Part shown: in pieces, positions 22,892 through 34,091 of the stretch | Layout of the letters: the number at the start of each line of letters is the position of its first letter | Numbering within the stretch: the stretch's first letter is position 1 | The notes under the pieces: generated by a model | What the model saw: only the letters and a program-made list of their open reading frames with translations | Told to the model about the DNA's origin: nothing | Databases searched by the model: none | NCBI RefSeq assembly: GCF_958450345.1 | Contig: NC_088780.1 | Coordinates: 30,031,667 to 30,095,666 of the forward strand | Direction of reading: 5' to 3' | Source: Calliphora vicina | Lineage: Eukaryota; Arthropoda; Insecta; Diptera; Calliphoridae | DNA length: 64,000 nucleotides | Made by a program: the position numbers and the translations under genes

Positions 22892-24420
22892 TATGTATAC
22901 ATATGTAAGTTAACTCTTTTAGTTCAAGAGATAAGTTTATTTCTGGATTTTTGGAGATATTTTTAAAAATGTGAGACACGATATGGTGTGTAATTTTGCT
23001 AATTAAGCGTAAAGGGCTTTATTTATAACTTTTATGTCTTTGGTGACCCCCACTGAAATTTTACGGAAAAAAAATTCGTAGAATATTTTAATCCTTAAAA
23101 GTTCTTTTTGAAAGGACTTTTTTCGATTTTGTCGAAAAAGGGGTCAAAATGACTCCTAAAGAGAGGAGATCTTCCACAAAAATTATTCCCATAAAATTCC
23201 ACAATATAATTCTTTCAGTTAGTATAATGACACCTTCGATCAAAAAATTAAAACTTTGACCCACTGTAAAAAAAAAATCAGACCAGCTGGACTATAAGTT
23301 TGTTCTACAAAAATTATCTACTCAACATGCCCTTTCAGAATTATAGGGTCGCTAGTCTGTTCCAAAAATGTTGTTGGACAGTGTTATTAAATATTTTCAA
23401 CAAAACTCAACTTGGTCCTAGAAAAAGTTGGCCAAACAATCAAAGGTCTGCAGTCAAACTGATTCCAATGTTATTAAACAGTATCGGGAGAACTTGTCCG
23501 TTGATAGAAAACCTGGTTCGGGTAGAATAAATGGTCCACAATAAATAGAAAGCATTTTCAAAAGAGCTCCCAACACTTCCGGTAGGAAAGCAGTCCGGTT
23601 AGTTCAGTACTCGAACTATTTGGTATGAAAAGTTAAGGCCAATGCAGGTTTAAAAACATACAAGTCTCAAAAAGTTCCTCTGCTAAAAAGGTCAAAGACT
23701 GAGCACAGAAATTGAAGTCAAATTTTATACCAAAATGAATTATTATACCATAATGAATGACGAAACGTATGTTTTGGAAAATTTTTCGCAGCTTCTGGGT
23801 AAATATTTTTAGGTTGCTGATGCTCGAGGGTATGTTGTAGGACTCAAAAGCAGACAATTTTCCCAAAAATTACTTTGTATGGCAAGCAATCTGCAGTTGC
23901 GGCAAAAGTAGCCAAACATTTGTTACAAAGAGCTCTATAAATACGGAGGAATGTTTACAAAAGAGGATGCATCCATTCATAAGTCTTCTTAATGCGTCCA
24001 CTTAATTTTGGCCTGATTTGAAATCCTGCCACAATGGTAAGCAAGGTCTTGAGTGGTAAAAGAACAATAATCTGGTATTTGTACAAAGAAAGGCAAATCC
24101 TCCAAACTGCCTGGAGCTAAGGCCAGTGGAGAGATATTGGGATCTTGTTAAAAGATAATTGAAGAGCACAAAAAAGGTGTCCAAAACTGTGGTAGATTTT
24201 AAACGAAGATGCACTAAGTGGTCGAATAAAGTGACAGAAAGCTTTATAAAAACATTAATGAAAGGGTTTCCGGAAAAGGTTAAAAAAATTCATCACTAGT
24301 GATTAGAACTATAAAAATAATATTTTTTGTAAGTTGTAATAATAATTTCAAAACTGTAGGTTTAGTGGTTTCTTTTTTATTAATATTTATTTATGTTAAG
24401 ATTTTTTCAATCTCACTTCT

Positions 24421-26284
24421 TATGTTAGCAGTTTCATAGGAAATTAAAAACTAAAAGTTTCAAAAAGTGTTTCTCTCTATTAAAGGTAACTTTAAACAAA
24501 ACCCAGCTAACGATATTTTCCTTTATCTCTTTGTTTTTTGGCATTATTTACAGTTTAGTTTATTTTTTTTATTATTTGAGTTTCCCTTACATTTTACCAT
24601 TTGTTTATTTACAATTTTGGAACTTTGTTTTTTTTTTTGCTAAACGAAAGAATTTAATATGTCCTTGGGGAAATATTAATTTTGTGATTTAGCATTAGAC
24701 CCTTTTACTCAGTTTTGGTTATAGACCCAAAAACAAGTAACAAGTACATTCACATACCTAAATACATACAAGTATATAATAAGTCTCCAAAGAGTTTTAA
24801 ATATAAGTGACTCCATTACCTTGCAAAAAAAAATAATCCAAAAAGAAATGAAATATTTGTAATAAAAGAAATCCAAATATGTGGGGTAAGGGGTCTAGAT
24901 TCTATTTCTAAAACCCACAACTTTAACCACACAAAACAAAAGAAAACAATGAGCAGCTAATAATGAACGTGTTAAATTTTTACCACAATCACTTTCATAC
25001 ACATGCATTATTTCATTCATTCATTTATGTGAATGTACGTACGTGTTACCTTTAATTATATTAAAATCTAAACAAATTGTTTATATTATTTACACTTGTT
25101 TCTTTTTTTTTGATTCTTTTTTTTGAGTTTTAATTTATTTATTTTTATTATTATTTTTTGTTCGTTTTGTTTATTTCTGCAGGTGAAAAAGGCCAAATGG
25201 TTATAAAATAAAGCCAAGGTCAATAATAAGTCATGTAAGAAGGATTTATATATAAAACTGTTCTCTTGGACAGATTTTAAAAGAGTGTAATCATTGAGTA
25301 TTTATAGTATCTAGAATTAATTAAATGCCTTAAAGTATGCAGCATTTTGTGCCTTAACACATCTGCATAGTTTTAAATGAAGGTTGAATAACGATTAACG
25401 GCGAAACGTTTAAAAGGTAATGGTAAAGCTAATTTAGATTATTTCGGTAGTTTAAATTAATTCGTTAACGATATTTTACCTTTAATGGTATTTGCTGTTA
25501 TATCGGTAACGATAATTTCGATCTGACTTAAGTTTTTTAATAAATAAATACACAAAAATTAAAAATAAGTTGCCGAAGTTGGTATTATATTACATTTTAA
25601 CTCCTGTAGGTTACAATAAACTCATTAACGGATAACAAAAAATTTTAATGAGTTTTAATATATATTTAGCGGTATTATAGTAACGATATTTGAGCTGAAC
25701 AATTTATTATAATCCATGTTCTCTTTATGCCAACCTCTGATTAAGATTCATTAAATCTGCTATCAAATACTAAATTCTAAATAATTAATTAATAAACTCT
25801 TTAAAAATTCTGTTTATTTAATACATTATCATTACATTTTTTAACATTTCTGCAGACATAAGCGGTGGCAAAGAAAAAATGCAAATAGAAATTGCATTTT
25901 TAAACAAAAAAAAGACCTATAAAGAGCCTCCTTCCTTTGAAAAGAACAGAAACAAAAGTATGAATGAATGAATATTACAAAAGTTGAAATGAAATTGCTA
26001 CAAGAAAACAAAATTAAGCTTAACATGCAAGGTTATATTTATTTAGGATAAAAAAATAAACATAAATAATAGAAATTTTTAAAACAATTTGTTAAATGAA
26101 CAAAAACAAACACACAAATTATTTAAATACACAAATTATCATATGTAAAATTATATCGAGGGTCTATATTCAAAACCCTCTATCTTAGAAAACCCAAGTT
26201 TATATCGCTTATTTATAAAGAATATTGAATTCATTCATACATACAATTTACTTTTCAAATTTTGCATTATTGGCAAATTTATTA
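24421..26284. other. AT-rich gene-free stretch
   Basis: No gene is supported. Segment 25390-25700 holds repeated 'GGTAACGATA'/'TTTTACCTTTAATGG' words, possibly an unrecognised old element. Confidence 0.35.
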
Positions 26285-27348
26285 AAGACTAGCTGACCGC
26301 CCGGCTTCGCACGGTAGCTATTTACTAGGGTATTCAATCGATTAACCGATTAATTTTGGACGGTTAACTGTTCGAATAATTTAAAATTGCCGATTTTCAA
26401 ATAACAAATAAACCGATTAATTTGTTTCGATTAACCGCTTAACCGAAATTCCTTTTTTTTTGCACTTTAACATATTTTTTTTTGTATTTATTTTTCCAAT
26501 TCAATTACAAATTTCAAATTAAAATATATATTTTTTCGAACATCCAAGAATAATGTTTAGTGAGAATAACAACTGACATATTTTATTTACATGTATTTAA
26601 AACTTTGTTTTCATTTACATGTACAGAACTTAACGAAACTAAACGAAACTATCAAAAGTATTCAATATCTAAAGCAATCAAAAAAGGACACCAATGATAT
26701 GCCTAGAAAAAAACTAAAAAAAAAAAACTGATATATTGAATATTCTTCATTATGCTTTCGATTTTTCCAACATCTACAATCAGCGAAAGAGTTTTTTCCC
26801 AAGTCAAAAAAAAATTAAATTATATTCTTTTTATAAACGATTATTTCAGAAGATCTCACTAAAAAAACTCAAATGTGTATACAAAAAGGATCTCAAATAC
26901 CATATTTGATATTATTTTTTGGATGAATTGTTACGTGTTGTTTGTTATTTTGTTTTTGTACACAAAATTAGAGGTTGTATTTTCAATTTAAAATTAAAAT
27001 AGATATTATTCGGTTAATCGAATAATTTTAAATTAACCGATTATTAACCGAATAAATTTAAACCCAGATTAATGATTTGATCGGTTAACCGATTAAACCA
27101 GAAACCCGATTAATTGAATACCTTACTATTTACTAATATTAGTTCTTCAAGTTCCCCCAAAAATGTTCTCTTATTAAGAAGAGAAGTGAAAAGGAGATTA
27201 AAAACTTTCCGAATTATTCTTTTTTTTCTTTACAAACCATCTCCTGAAAATTTCGAATCGAATAAAAAAAATCAGCCAAATCGCTCCAACCGTTCTCACG
27301 TGTTGCCATTACATACATGGACTATTTAATTTATATATATATAGATAT
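26285..27348. repeat. Dispersed repeat (CCCGGCTTCGCACGG head, TATATAGATA tail) split by hAT
   Basis: The head ACTAGCTGACCGCCCGGCTT is followed by CGCACGGTAGCTATTTAC, and after the 26326-27125 insertion it continues CTATTTACTAATATTAG... with CAAATCGCTCCAACCGTTCT, CACGTGTTGCC and a TATATATATAGATATA tail. Heads and tails of this kind are common at ends of short dispersed insect repeats (RTE-type LINE 3' ends, SINEs or Helitrons); I cannot tell which. T copy 6 begins right at its tail. Confidence 0.5.
26326..27125 (+). mobile_element. hAT element, TAGGGTATTCA family, copy 1
   Basis: An 8-bp duplication CTATTTAC is at 26318-26325 and 27126-27133. The ends are TAGGGTATTCAAT and, from the right, TAAGGTATTCAAT, with repeated 'CGATTAACCGATTAA' words just inside. 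At 26765-26815 the plus strand reads P-T-S-T-I-S-E-R-V-F-S-Q-V-K-K-K, the signature of the hAT C-terminal dimerisation domain (S-E-R-x-F-S). The rest of the transposase is lost. Relatives are at 34092 and 39814. Confidence 0.8.
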
Positions 27349-28017
27349 AAGGAGTGAAATAGAAATAATATTAACAAAAAAGAAACGACTAAACCAACAG
27401 TTTTGATTTATTTTTTATTTGATAGAAATTATTATTACAACTTACAAAATATATCTATCACACTTTTGGACACCTTTTTTGTGCTATTCAATTCTCTTTT
27501 AACAAGAGCCCAATATCTTTCCACTGGCTTTAGCTCTAGGCAGTTTGGAGGTTTTTCCTCTCTTTGTATAAATACCAAAATATTGTTCATGTACCATTAA
27601 AGACCTTGCTTAAAATAGTGACAGGATGCCAAATCAGTCCAATAAGTGGACACATTAAGAAGTCTTATGAATGGAAGCACTCTCTTTTATAAACATTTCT
27701 TGATGTAAATTTCGGTATTTATAAAGCACTTTGTAACAAATGTTTGGCTTCAGCATATTGCTTGCCACACCAAGAACTTTTTGAGAAAATGTTCTGCTTT
27801 TGGGTCCTAAACTTTTCTACAACATTCCCTCGAGAATCAGCAACATAAAAATATTGACCGTGAAGCTGCAAAAACATACGTTTCGTCATCCATTATGCAG
27901 CAGGTATATTTTTTTATACCCATCACTTTCGTGAGAAGGGTATATATAAGTTTGTCATTCCATTTGTAATTTCCACAATATAATTTTCCGACCCTATAAA
28001 GTATATACACTGCCGCT

Positions 28018-29559
28018 CACTTGATTTGGTTCATACATTTTTTAATTTTTACTCCAATTTCTCTTAAAATATACCTCAAGAGAACAATTCATTTAAACTA
28101 AAATTGAGAGACCTATTGTATAATAATAATTTAGAATAAAAAAATTAACGGTAAAATTAACAGTTTTTGTTATTTTTTGCTTTTATATAAAAATGCAGTA
28201 AAAGCACATGTAAATTTTAGCTCACTTGATTAGGTTCATTACGAATAAAATCAGTTTACCTTTGACAATAGCTAAAATTTAATTTTTTTTTTCGTGGTTG
28301 TCAATATTTGTAATATTAAAATAATAAAAAAAATTTAAATGGGACGCAAAGAAAAAGGCAAAATTAAGGCATTTATTGAATGTGGCTTAAGTCATAGGAA
28401 TATTGCAAAACAAATTGGTGGAAGTCAAAATGTTGTGAGTAATTTTATTAGAAACCAGTCTGATTACGGAAAAAACATGAAAGGACGTACGCATAGAGTC
28501 ACAACAAAATCGGACAGAAGAGCTATCATAAGAGCTGCCTCCAATTCTAGTAATTCTGCTGCAAAAATTAAGCAAAAAACGGGTGTTACAGCAAGTCTAG
28601 CAACTGTAAAACGTATTATACGAAGTGCTAAGCATTTAAAAAGATTAAAAATTAAGAAAAAGCCACCTCTAAATGCCACTAGTAGATCAAAACGACTTCA
28701 GTTTGGCCGTGAACACATGTCTTATAAAAAGGAATGGCAACGTATTGTGTTTTCGGATGAAAAGAAATTTAATTTAGATGGTTATAATTATTATTTCCAT
28801 GATTTGCGAAAAGAAGAAAGTTATCTGAGTCGTCTGCATAGCTGTGAGGGTAGTGTGATGGTGTGGGGTGCAATTTCATACTATGCGACATGTGAGCTTC
28901 AATTTCTATCATCTAGAATGAACGCGAATAATTACAAATCCGTTCCCCATTTTTCTACAGTCTTTGGACCCATTCCATGGATATTTCAACAAGATAATGC
29001 CCCGATCCACACTGCAAGAGTTGTAAAAGAATGGATACGAAGCCAAAACGTTAATATTTTGGAGTGGCCACCATACTCTCCTGACCTGAATATTATAGAA
29101 AATGTTTGGGGATTACTTTCTCGCAAAGTGTATGAGTCGGGCAGACAATATGAAACTAAAGAAGCCTTAATTGAAGGAATAAAAAAATCATGGGCCGAAA
29201 TTGCCTTACCATTAATAGAAACACTTTATAACTCCCTACCAAATCGTATTTTTGAAGTAATATCGAAGGAGGATATACACATTATTAAATCTTTATAAAA
29301 ATATTATAAAAAATCTTTAAAAATAAAAAAAATATATAAAAATTATTTGTTGTTGGTTTTTTTTTGGAATTAATGACGATGAACCTATTCAAATGAGCCA
29401 AAAAAATGATTATTGCTGCCATTTTAGCTGTTTTATTTATATATATTGCAATACTTTAAAATTTATAAATGCAATATTCCCAATTACTTTATTATTTTTA
29501 TGGAAAAAATTAGTTTGAATGTGAAACAAGTTGTGAACCTATTCTAGTGAGCGGCAGTG
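28018..29559 (+). mobile_element. Tc1-family element with IR/DR ends and TA duplication
   Basis: The ends are CACTGCCGCTCACTTGATT (28018) and, from the right, CACTGCCGCTCACTAGAAT (29559), flanked by TA (28016-28017, 29560-29561). Each end has a second inner copy of the binding-site-like word: GCTCACTTGATTAGGTTCAT at 28220-28239 on the left, and on the right a complement of GGCTCATTTGAATAGGTTCA near 29379-29399. This inverted/direct repeat (IR/DR) layout is known from Minos, Paris, S and Sleeping Beauty. Between them lies one uninterrupted transposase frame. At 1542 bp the length is normal for the family. Confidence 0.92.
28339..29298 (+). CDS. Tc1 transposase (DD34E), open frame of 319 residues
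   Basis: This enzyme would excise and reinsert its element at TA sites. The N-terminus (residues 1-100) has paired helix-turn-helix DNA-binding regions, including 'LSHRNIAKQIGGSQNVVSNF' at about 17-36, and basic stretches that may direct nuclear import. The catalytic core shows D140 in 'VFSDEKKF', D219 in 'QQDNAPIHTA' and E254 in 'SPDLNIIENVW', with 34 residues between the second and third, i.e. DD34E. The start ATG follows an A-rich leader (AAATTTAAATGGG), and the stop TAA is at 29296-29298. The usual length is about 340 residues; comparison with the family pattern suggests roughly 8 residues missing around 200-205 (between 'NANNYKSV' and 'PHFSTVFG'), shortly before the second catalytic aspartate. 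Whether the protein is active is therefore open, although no stop or frameshift is seen. It is the only intact transposase frame in the window. Confidence 0.93.
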   Translation: MGRKEKGKIKAFIECGLSHRNIAKQIGGSQNVVSNFIRNQSDYGKNMKGRTHRVTTKSDRRAIIRAASNSSNSAAKIKQKTGVTASLATVKRIIRSAKHLKRLKIKKKPPLNATSRSKRLQFGREHMSYKKEWQRIVFSDEKKFNLDGYNYYFHDLRKEESYLSRLHSCEGSVMVWGAISYYATCELQFLSSRMNANNYKSVPHFSTVFGPIPWIFQQDNAPIHTARVVKEWIRSQNVNILEWPPYSPDLNIIENVWGLLSRKVYESGRQYETKEALIEGIKKSWAEIALPLIETLYNSLPNRIFEVISKEDIHIIKSL

Positions 29560-30670
29560 TATATTCTGGATCCTTATAGATAGCGGAGTCGATTAAGCCA
29601 TGTCCGTTTGTCTGTCGGTTGAAATCAATTTTCTGAAGAGCCCAGATATCTTCGGGATCCAAATCATCAATAATTCTCTCAGACATTCTTTAAAATCAGC
29701 AAAATCGGTCCACAAATGGCTGAGATATGAGGAAAAAACCAAGACAACATCGATTTTTAACTTATTTTTGACCTATATCTGGATTACTAAGTCATTAATA
29801 TAGACAATATGGATATCTAATGATAGATATTTCAAAGACCTTTGCAACGACGTATATAAGACCATAGTAAGTTGGACCTACAATGGGTCAATATCGGAAA
29901 AAATATTTTTTAACCCGAATTTTTTTTTCACAAAAAAAAAAACAAAATTTTTTTTTTTAAATTTAAAAAAAATTCAATTTTAAAAAAAATATTTTAAAAT
30001 AACAATTCAAAAAAACATTTTTTCCAAAGAATGAAAAAAAACAACTAAAAATATTTAAAAATTGTATTTTGAAGTATAATTTGGTGAAGGGTATATAAGA
30101 TTCGGCTCAGCCGAATATAGTTCTCTTACTTGTTTTTTATAAAATTTGACTTCAATTTCCGTGCTCTATCTTTGGCCTCTAAATTTTTAGCATAGTTACT
30201 GTCAAGAACTTTTTGAGCCTTGTATGATTTTAAACCTGGCTTTGAATTTTCATACCAAATACTCCGAGTACTGAGCTTACCGGATGTGTTGCGAATGCTT
30301 TCTATTTATTGGCTTTAGAAACATCATGTGGACCACTCCTTCTACCTAAACCAGGTTTTCTATCAAAGGACAAGTTCTCCCGATACTGTTTAATAACATT
30401 GGAATCAGTTTGATGGCACACCTTTGATTGTTTGTCCAACTTTTTGTAGGACCAAGTTGGGTTTTGTTGAAAATATTTAATAATTTTGGTAAGAATTTTT
30501 TTCTCGTCACTCGTTTTAATCAGATTAACAACAAATGAACATAATTGACATTAAACATAATAAATGACATATTTTTCAAAGGAAACTTAAAAAAAAAAAA
30601 TAAATAACACTTGGGTTCACATTTTAAAGGAAAAACGTGTGTTATGGTTTTTTCGATCTCACTCTTTAAT

Positions 30671-32026
30671 ATTTAGTTCTCAGAGTATGATAACCATAAT
30701 CCAAGGAGAACAAACTATTTTTAAATATTACATCATAAAAATTATTGCTACAAACATATACTTAATTACTACAATTATATGAAGGGTAACTTAAACATAT
30801 TCTGGTTACCGCAATCATATACATAATTACCAAGACCATAATATTTTTAAAAAACTTGAAAAACGTTGAAATAATATTTCTCTGCATATAGATACATATT
30901 CATTCTTATATAGTGTAAATTGTATATAAAATTACCACCAACCCTTTTTTTTGGTATTTTCTATTAAAAATGTTTAAAGCAGCAAAAAATAAAAGAAGAA
31001 CGAACGAATTGTGTCAGACATAATGTCTGTTGTTTTCATTTCGAAAGTGCTTGAAAAAGCAACAACATAATTAGTTTTTCCAATATTTGTTATTTTATTT
31101 TTGCTACTTGAATACATACATAATTTCATTTTGCTTTTTCGCTTTTTACCCTGCCACAACACCACTCTTCATAGCAAATCGTACAATTCGTACATATAGA
31201 GGTCAAATATTATAAAACATGGTATTTCTTTCTTTCTTGCTGCTGCTGTTTTTTGTTAGTTAAATTGAATATTTCTTTCATTTCATTTTAGTTTCATCAT
31301 TTTTTTGTTCTTTCGCTCTTTAAATTTCTCATTAACGAGAGCCAAATTCTTGATTCCTTTTATATTTCCTGTGAGTTTGCGTGCTACTACTCAAGTTGTT
31401 GAATTTAATCTTTTTATTTTTTTTTTGCTTTTTAACCATAAAACACAAAAACAATTCTTGTTTACAGATGTTCTTTATTTTGTGGAGAAAATGTATTTTA
31501 TCAATAATGAAAATTGTATTTACAAGCCATAAGCACCATATGGAATTGTAAGCAATTCTATTGAATTTTATTTGAGAAAAAAATAAAAACAAATTTTAAG
31601 CACACTTAACACTTAATATTCAAATTTTGTTGAAAAAGGACTTTTGCATTTTAAATATGTTACTGTATTCCATACAGGATTTCATGAAATTGTATAGAGA
31701 TAAAGAAAAGTTTTCATATTATTAATATTAAGCATACTGCTTAAAATTACTAGCAATTCAAAAAAATAAAAAATTAATAATGCCATTACTGTTAAGCATA
31801 CTTTGTAAATACTGTTAACATTACTTAGAAGTAGTTTAGTAATAGCTTAACTCACAGTAAATTGTAACGCTTTATTATAAAGAATTATTATAATTCTCAT
31901 TTAGTTACAAATATTTTACGTTTAAATATCTAAGTTTTCGTTAAAGTCGAGAGAACGGAAGCCGAAGAACGAAACAAGTCGTAGTAACTAACCCAGCTGA
32001 TAACGACATCTTGATAATGAACTAGT
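30671..32026. other. Gene-free stretch
   Basis: AT-rich DNA without a supported gene or recognisable repeat. Short open frames on both strands (e.g. 31305-31532, 31332-31592) lack motifs. Confidence 0.35.
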
Positions 32027-32400
32027 ATACCCTTCACCGTGAGTGTTAAGGGTATATATAAGTTTGTCATTACGATTGTAATTTTACATATTTCATTTGA
32101 TATCCTTGATCTTTATATATAGCGGAGTCGATATAACTACGTATGTCTGTCTGTCTGTTGAAGTCAACTTTCCAAAGTCCCCAAATCACAAACATGCATG
32201 ATTGATACAACAAATGTGTGAGATTTTTCGATTTTTTAACTTGTTTGATCTATATCTGGACTACTAAGTCATTAACACATTATGGATAGTAAATCATAGA
32301 TATTTCAGAGACCTGTTCATAGAACCGACATCGGAACGTCAATGGGTCAAAATCGGAAGAAATATTATTTAACCCTTTTCTTTTTTCAAAAATTCCAATA
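32027..32400 (+). mobile_element. mini-me/DINE-like element, family A copy 3 (truncated)
   Basis: It starts TATACCCTTCACCGTGAGTG, then GGGTATATATAAGTTTGTC, the core TATATAGCGGAGTCGATATA and the run GTATGTCTGTCTGTCTGTTG (about 32146-32163), matching copy 2. The A/T-rich 3' half and the TTCGGC palindrome are lost where the T-like relic begins. Confidence 0.65.
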
Positions 32401-32404
32401 TGAA

Positions 32405-33400
32405 CTTTCAAAGAAATAGCAAAATATTCGAACGTTCATTGTCAAACTGTTTCAACAGCCATTAAACCGAATAAGGAAGACTTAAACATAGAAATAAAAC
32501 CTGGATCAGGAAGAAAAAAGGTCTAATACACAGAGAAAACAGATTCGTAATGGCAACCGAATTTGTTGCCAATCGAATGATTCTGCCTTGGTAAACGAAT
32601 TTTACAGTTGTGAATACAAAATTTTAGAACTTGTAACAAAAATTTGGTTGCTTCAACTGAAATTCTTCATTATCAATTGATTTTCAGTTGCTAAAACCGA
32701 AAAATTCTATGTATGCAACCGAATCATTCGATTGGCAACAAATTCGGTTGCCATTACGAATCTGTTTTTTCTGTGTAGATATTGGTAAGACAAAAGAAGT
32801 CGAACAACTCTTTCGAAGAGCGCCGAACACTTCTATCACAAAAGCAGCTCTTAAAGTTAAATGCTCTGATTCTTTTGTTCGCAGAGTCAAAGCTAATGCT
32901 GGGTTAAAGTCGTATAAAGTTCCAGATCGCAATGCGGTAAAGAACTTAGAAGCGAACGAGAGAAAAGTAAAGGTAAAATTTTATAAAAAAAAAACACATG
33001 TTGTATGAATAGAATCTTATCAGACTTTTCACAACTTCAGGGTCAAGATTTTTATGTGTCTGATGGACGAGGTAATGTTAAAGAATAATACCGAACAAAA
33101 AAACAAACAAAATTCTCCAAGTAGTTTCTTGTGTGGCAAGCCATTTGCAGTTATGGCAAAAGAAGACAATAATTTGTGACATCAGGCACGATAAATACAG
33201 AAATATATATATTACAGAGTATCTACAAAAGCAGATATCTTCATATTACTGGACCGGGAGTCAGCGTCCGATCTTCGGCCTCTTGTAAAGAAATAATTAA
33301 AGAACACAGGAAAGGCATTCCAGGACATGTCCGATTTTAAGAGTAAGTGAGCACTCACATTATTTAAGAAATTTAAAATTTTATGAAAAATAAAAAACTT
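32405..33400 (+). pseudogene. Divergent T-like transposase relic (T copy 7)
   Basis: The plus strand encodes, in broken frames, 'IKPGSGRKK' (about 32490-32520), then after a MITE 'VEQLFRRAPNTSITKAALKV' and 'SFVRRVKANAGLKSYKVPDR' (32795-32930), then 'VKVKFYKKKTHVV' and blocks matching 'YQTFxNFRVKIFM' and 'PFAVMAKED' (33010-33170), ending near 'GTGVSASDLRPLVKK'-like sequence. The order and several words equal those of the T copies, but divergence is much higher, so it is a sister family. The helix-turn-helix part is better kept than the catalytic part. Confidence 0.6.
32529..32775. mobile_element. 247-bp MITE, CACAGA terminus, TA duplication
   Basis: The ends are CACAGAGAAAACAGATTCGT and, from the right, CACAGAAAAAACAGATTCGT. 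Both arms continue with AATGGCAACCGAATTTGTTG and beyond, about 60 bp of near-perfect complementarity. TA flanks both ends (32527-32528, 32776-32777). It interrupts the T-like relic between two conserved protein blocks. It shares its first bases with the MITEs at 11880 and 56813 but not the interior. Confidence 0.8.
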
Positions 33401-34083
33401 GAAAAATTCTTAACGAATTACATACATTTCAGCACTTCAAGAGTAGAAGCAAATGCGTATTTTGAATGATTGGGAGTTTTTTTTTTTAAATTTTTTACAT
33501 AATGTCAATTCCTTGCAAAATAGTCAGACAAATGTCAGTTAAATAATTTTGAAAAATTTCTAAAATAATTATGATTAAATTAAAAAGTTATTCGGGAATA
33601 CAAAATTAATATTTTAGTAAGATTTAGTTTTCAATTGCTAAATACCCATTTTATTGATAAATTCACTGAAATTTATTGGGTATATTTTCTACCCAATTGT
33701 CCCAAAAATAATATTCAGTGATATTCTTTGAATTATTACAGATTAATTATAATAAATTAACTTAAACAAGTATCAATCGATTTCTCAGAAGAACAATTAT
33801 AATTTTAAAACTTTAACTATTTAATTGTTAGTATAATTTAAAAATTTCTATCTGCTGGGAACTCTATTCATGAAATACTCAGAAATCCTGAAAACGTCCT
33901 TTTATCCTGGGACATATAATTCCAATAAGCATTTTTCGGGGGAAATATAATCCCAATCAGTGTTCTTGATGGGTGATTCGAAATTAAAAAAATAAATAAA
34001 TAATAAACATCAGCATATTATTAAATTTAGATGAAAGTACACATTTATTTGCTTATTTATAGCATTTTGTAAATGTAATTAGG
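33401..34083. other. Gene-free stretch
   Basis: AT-rich DNA with no supported gene. A TTTAATCCC/GGGATATAATCCC-like pair (33900-33960) is visible but no element boundary could be set. Confidence 0.3.
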
Positions 34084-34091
34084 GATGTAAC

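Larger units (their letters stand above)
21442..23329. mobile_element. 1.9-kb element with ~200-bp terminal inverted repeats
   Basis: The left arm starts CATGTTGAGTAGATAATTTT and the right arm ends with its complement. Complementarity continues through 'CCAGCTGGTCTGA', 'CAGTGGGTCAAAG' and 'TTATATTGTGGAATTTTAT', roughly 200 bp with small indels. It interrupts T copy 5 near its left end. A separate Tc1-type element with a LINE fragment lies within it. No target duplication was found and no transposase is visible, so its superfamily is unknown. Confidence 0.6.
21378..24420 (+). mobile_element. Dead Tc1/mariner-superfamily element, T copy 5
   Basis: The left end is AAGGAGTGAGATCGAAAAAA (21378) and the right end complements it (about 24395-24418), each next to TA. 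After an insertion (21442-23329) the plus strand gives, across frames, an N-terminal helix-turn-helix area with 'VDRKPGSGR' (about 23500-23525), 'KANAGLKTYKSQKVP' (about 23635-23680), 'ETYVLENFSQLLG' (23765-23805), 'LASCHYGKQGLEW' (about 24020-24060) and 'LELRPVERYW' (about 24110-24140). It is the most complete T copy here but carries many stops and frameshifts. Confidence 0.7.
27914..30134 (+). mobile_element. mini-me/DINE-like element, family A copy 2, interrupted by Tc1
   Basis: It starts TATACCCATCACTTTCGTG and ends with the palindrome TTCGGCTCAGCCGAA followed by CTTACTTGTTTTTT. The core ATCCTTATAGATAGCGGAGT and the GTCCGTTTGTCTGTC run lie at 29570-29617, immediately after the Tc1 insertion that falls in the TATATA proto-microsatellite just before the core. 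Without the insertion the copy would be about 680 bp, like copy 1. Confidence 0.7.
27350..30670 (-). mobile_element. Dead Tc1/mariner-superfamily element, T copy 6
   Basis: The left end AAGGAGTGAAATAGAAA (27350) and the right end complementary to GAGTGAGATCGAAAAAAC (about 30645-30668) bound the copy. T sequence runs 27350-27910, stops, and resumes at 30137-30668 at the expected point (the TTTTATAAAATTTGACTTCA block). The minus strand keeps the N-terminal 'FDRKPGLGRRSGPHDVS'-like area near 30330-30365 and the C-terminal blocks, all with stops. The gap is filled by a mini-me-like element that contains a Tc1 element. Confidence 0.7.

Noticed and set aside
28387..28679. Minus-strand frames within the Tc1 transposase
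   Set aside because: Antisense shadows of the catalytic protein.
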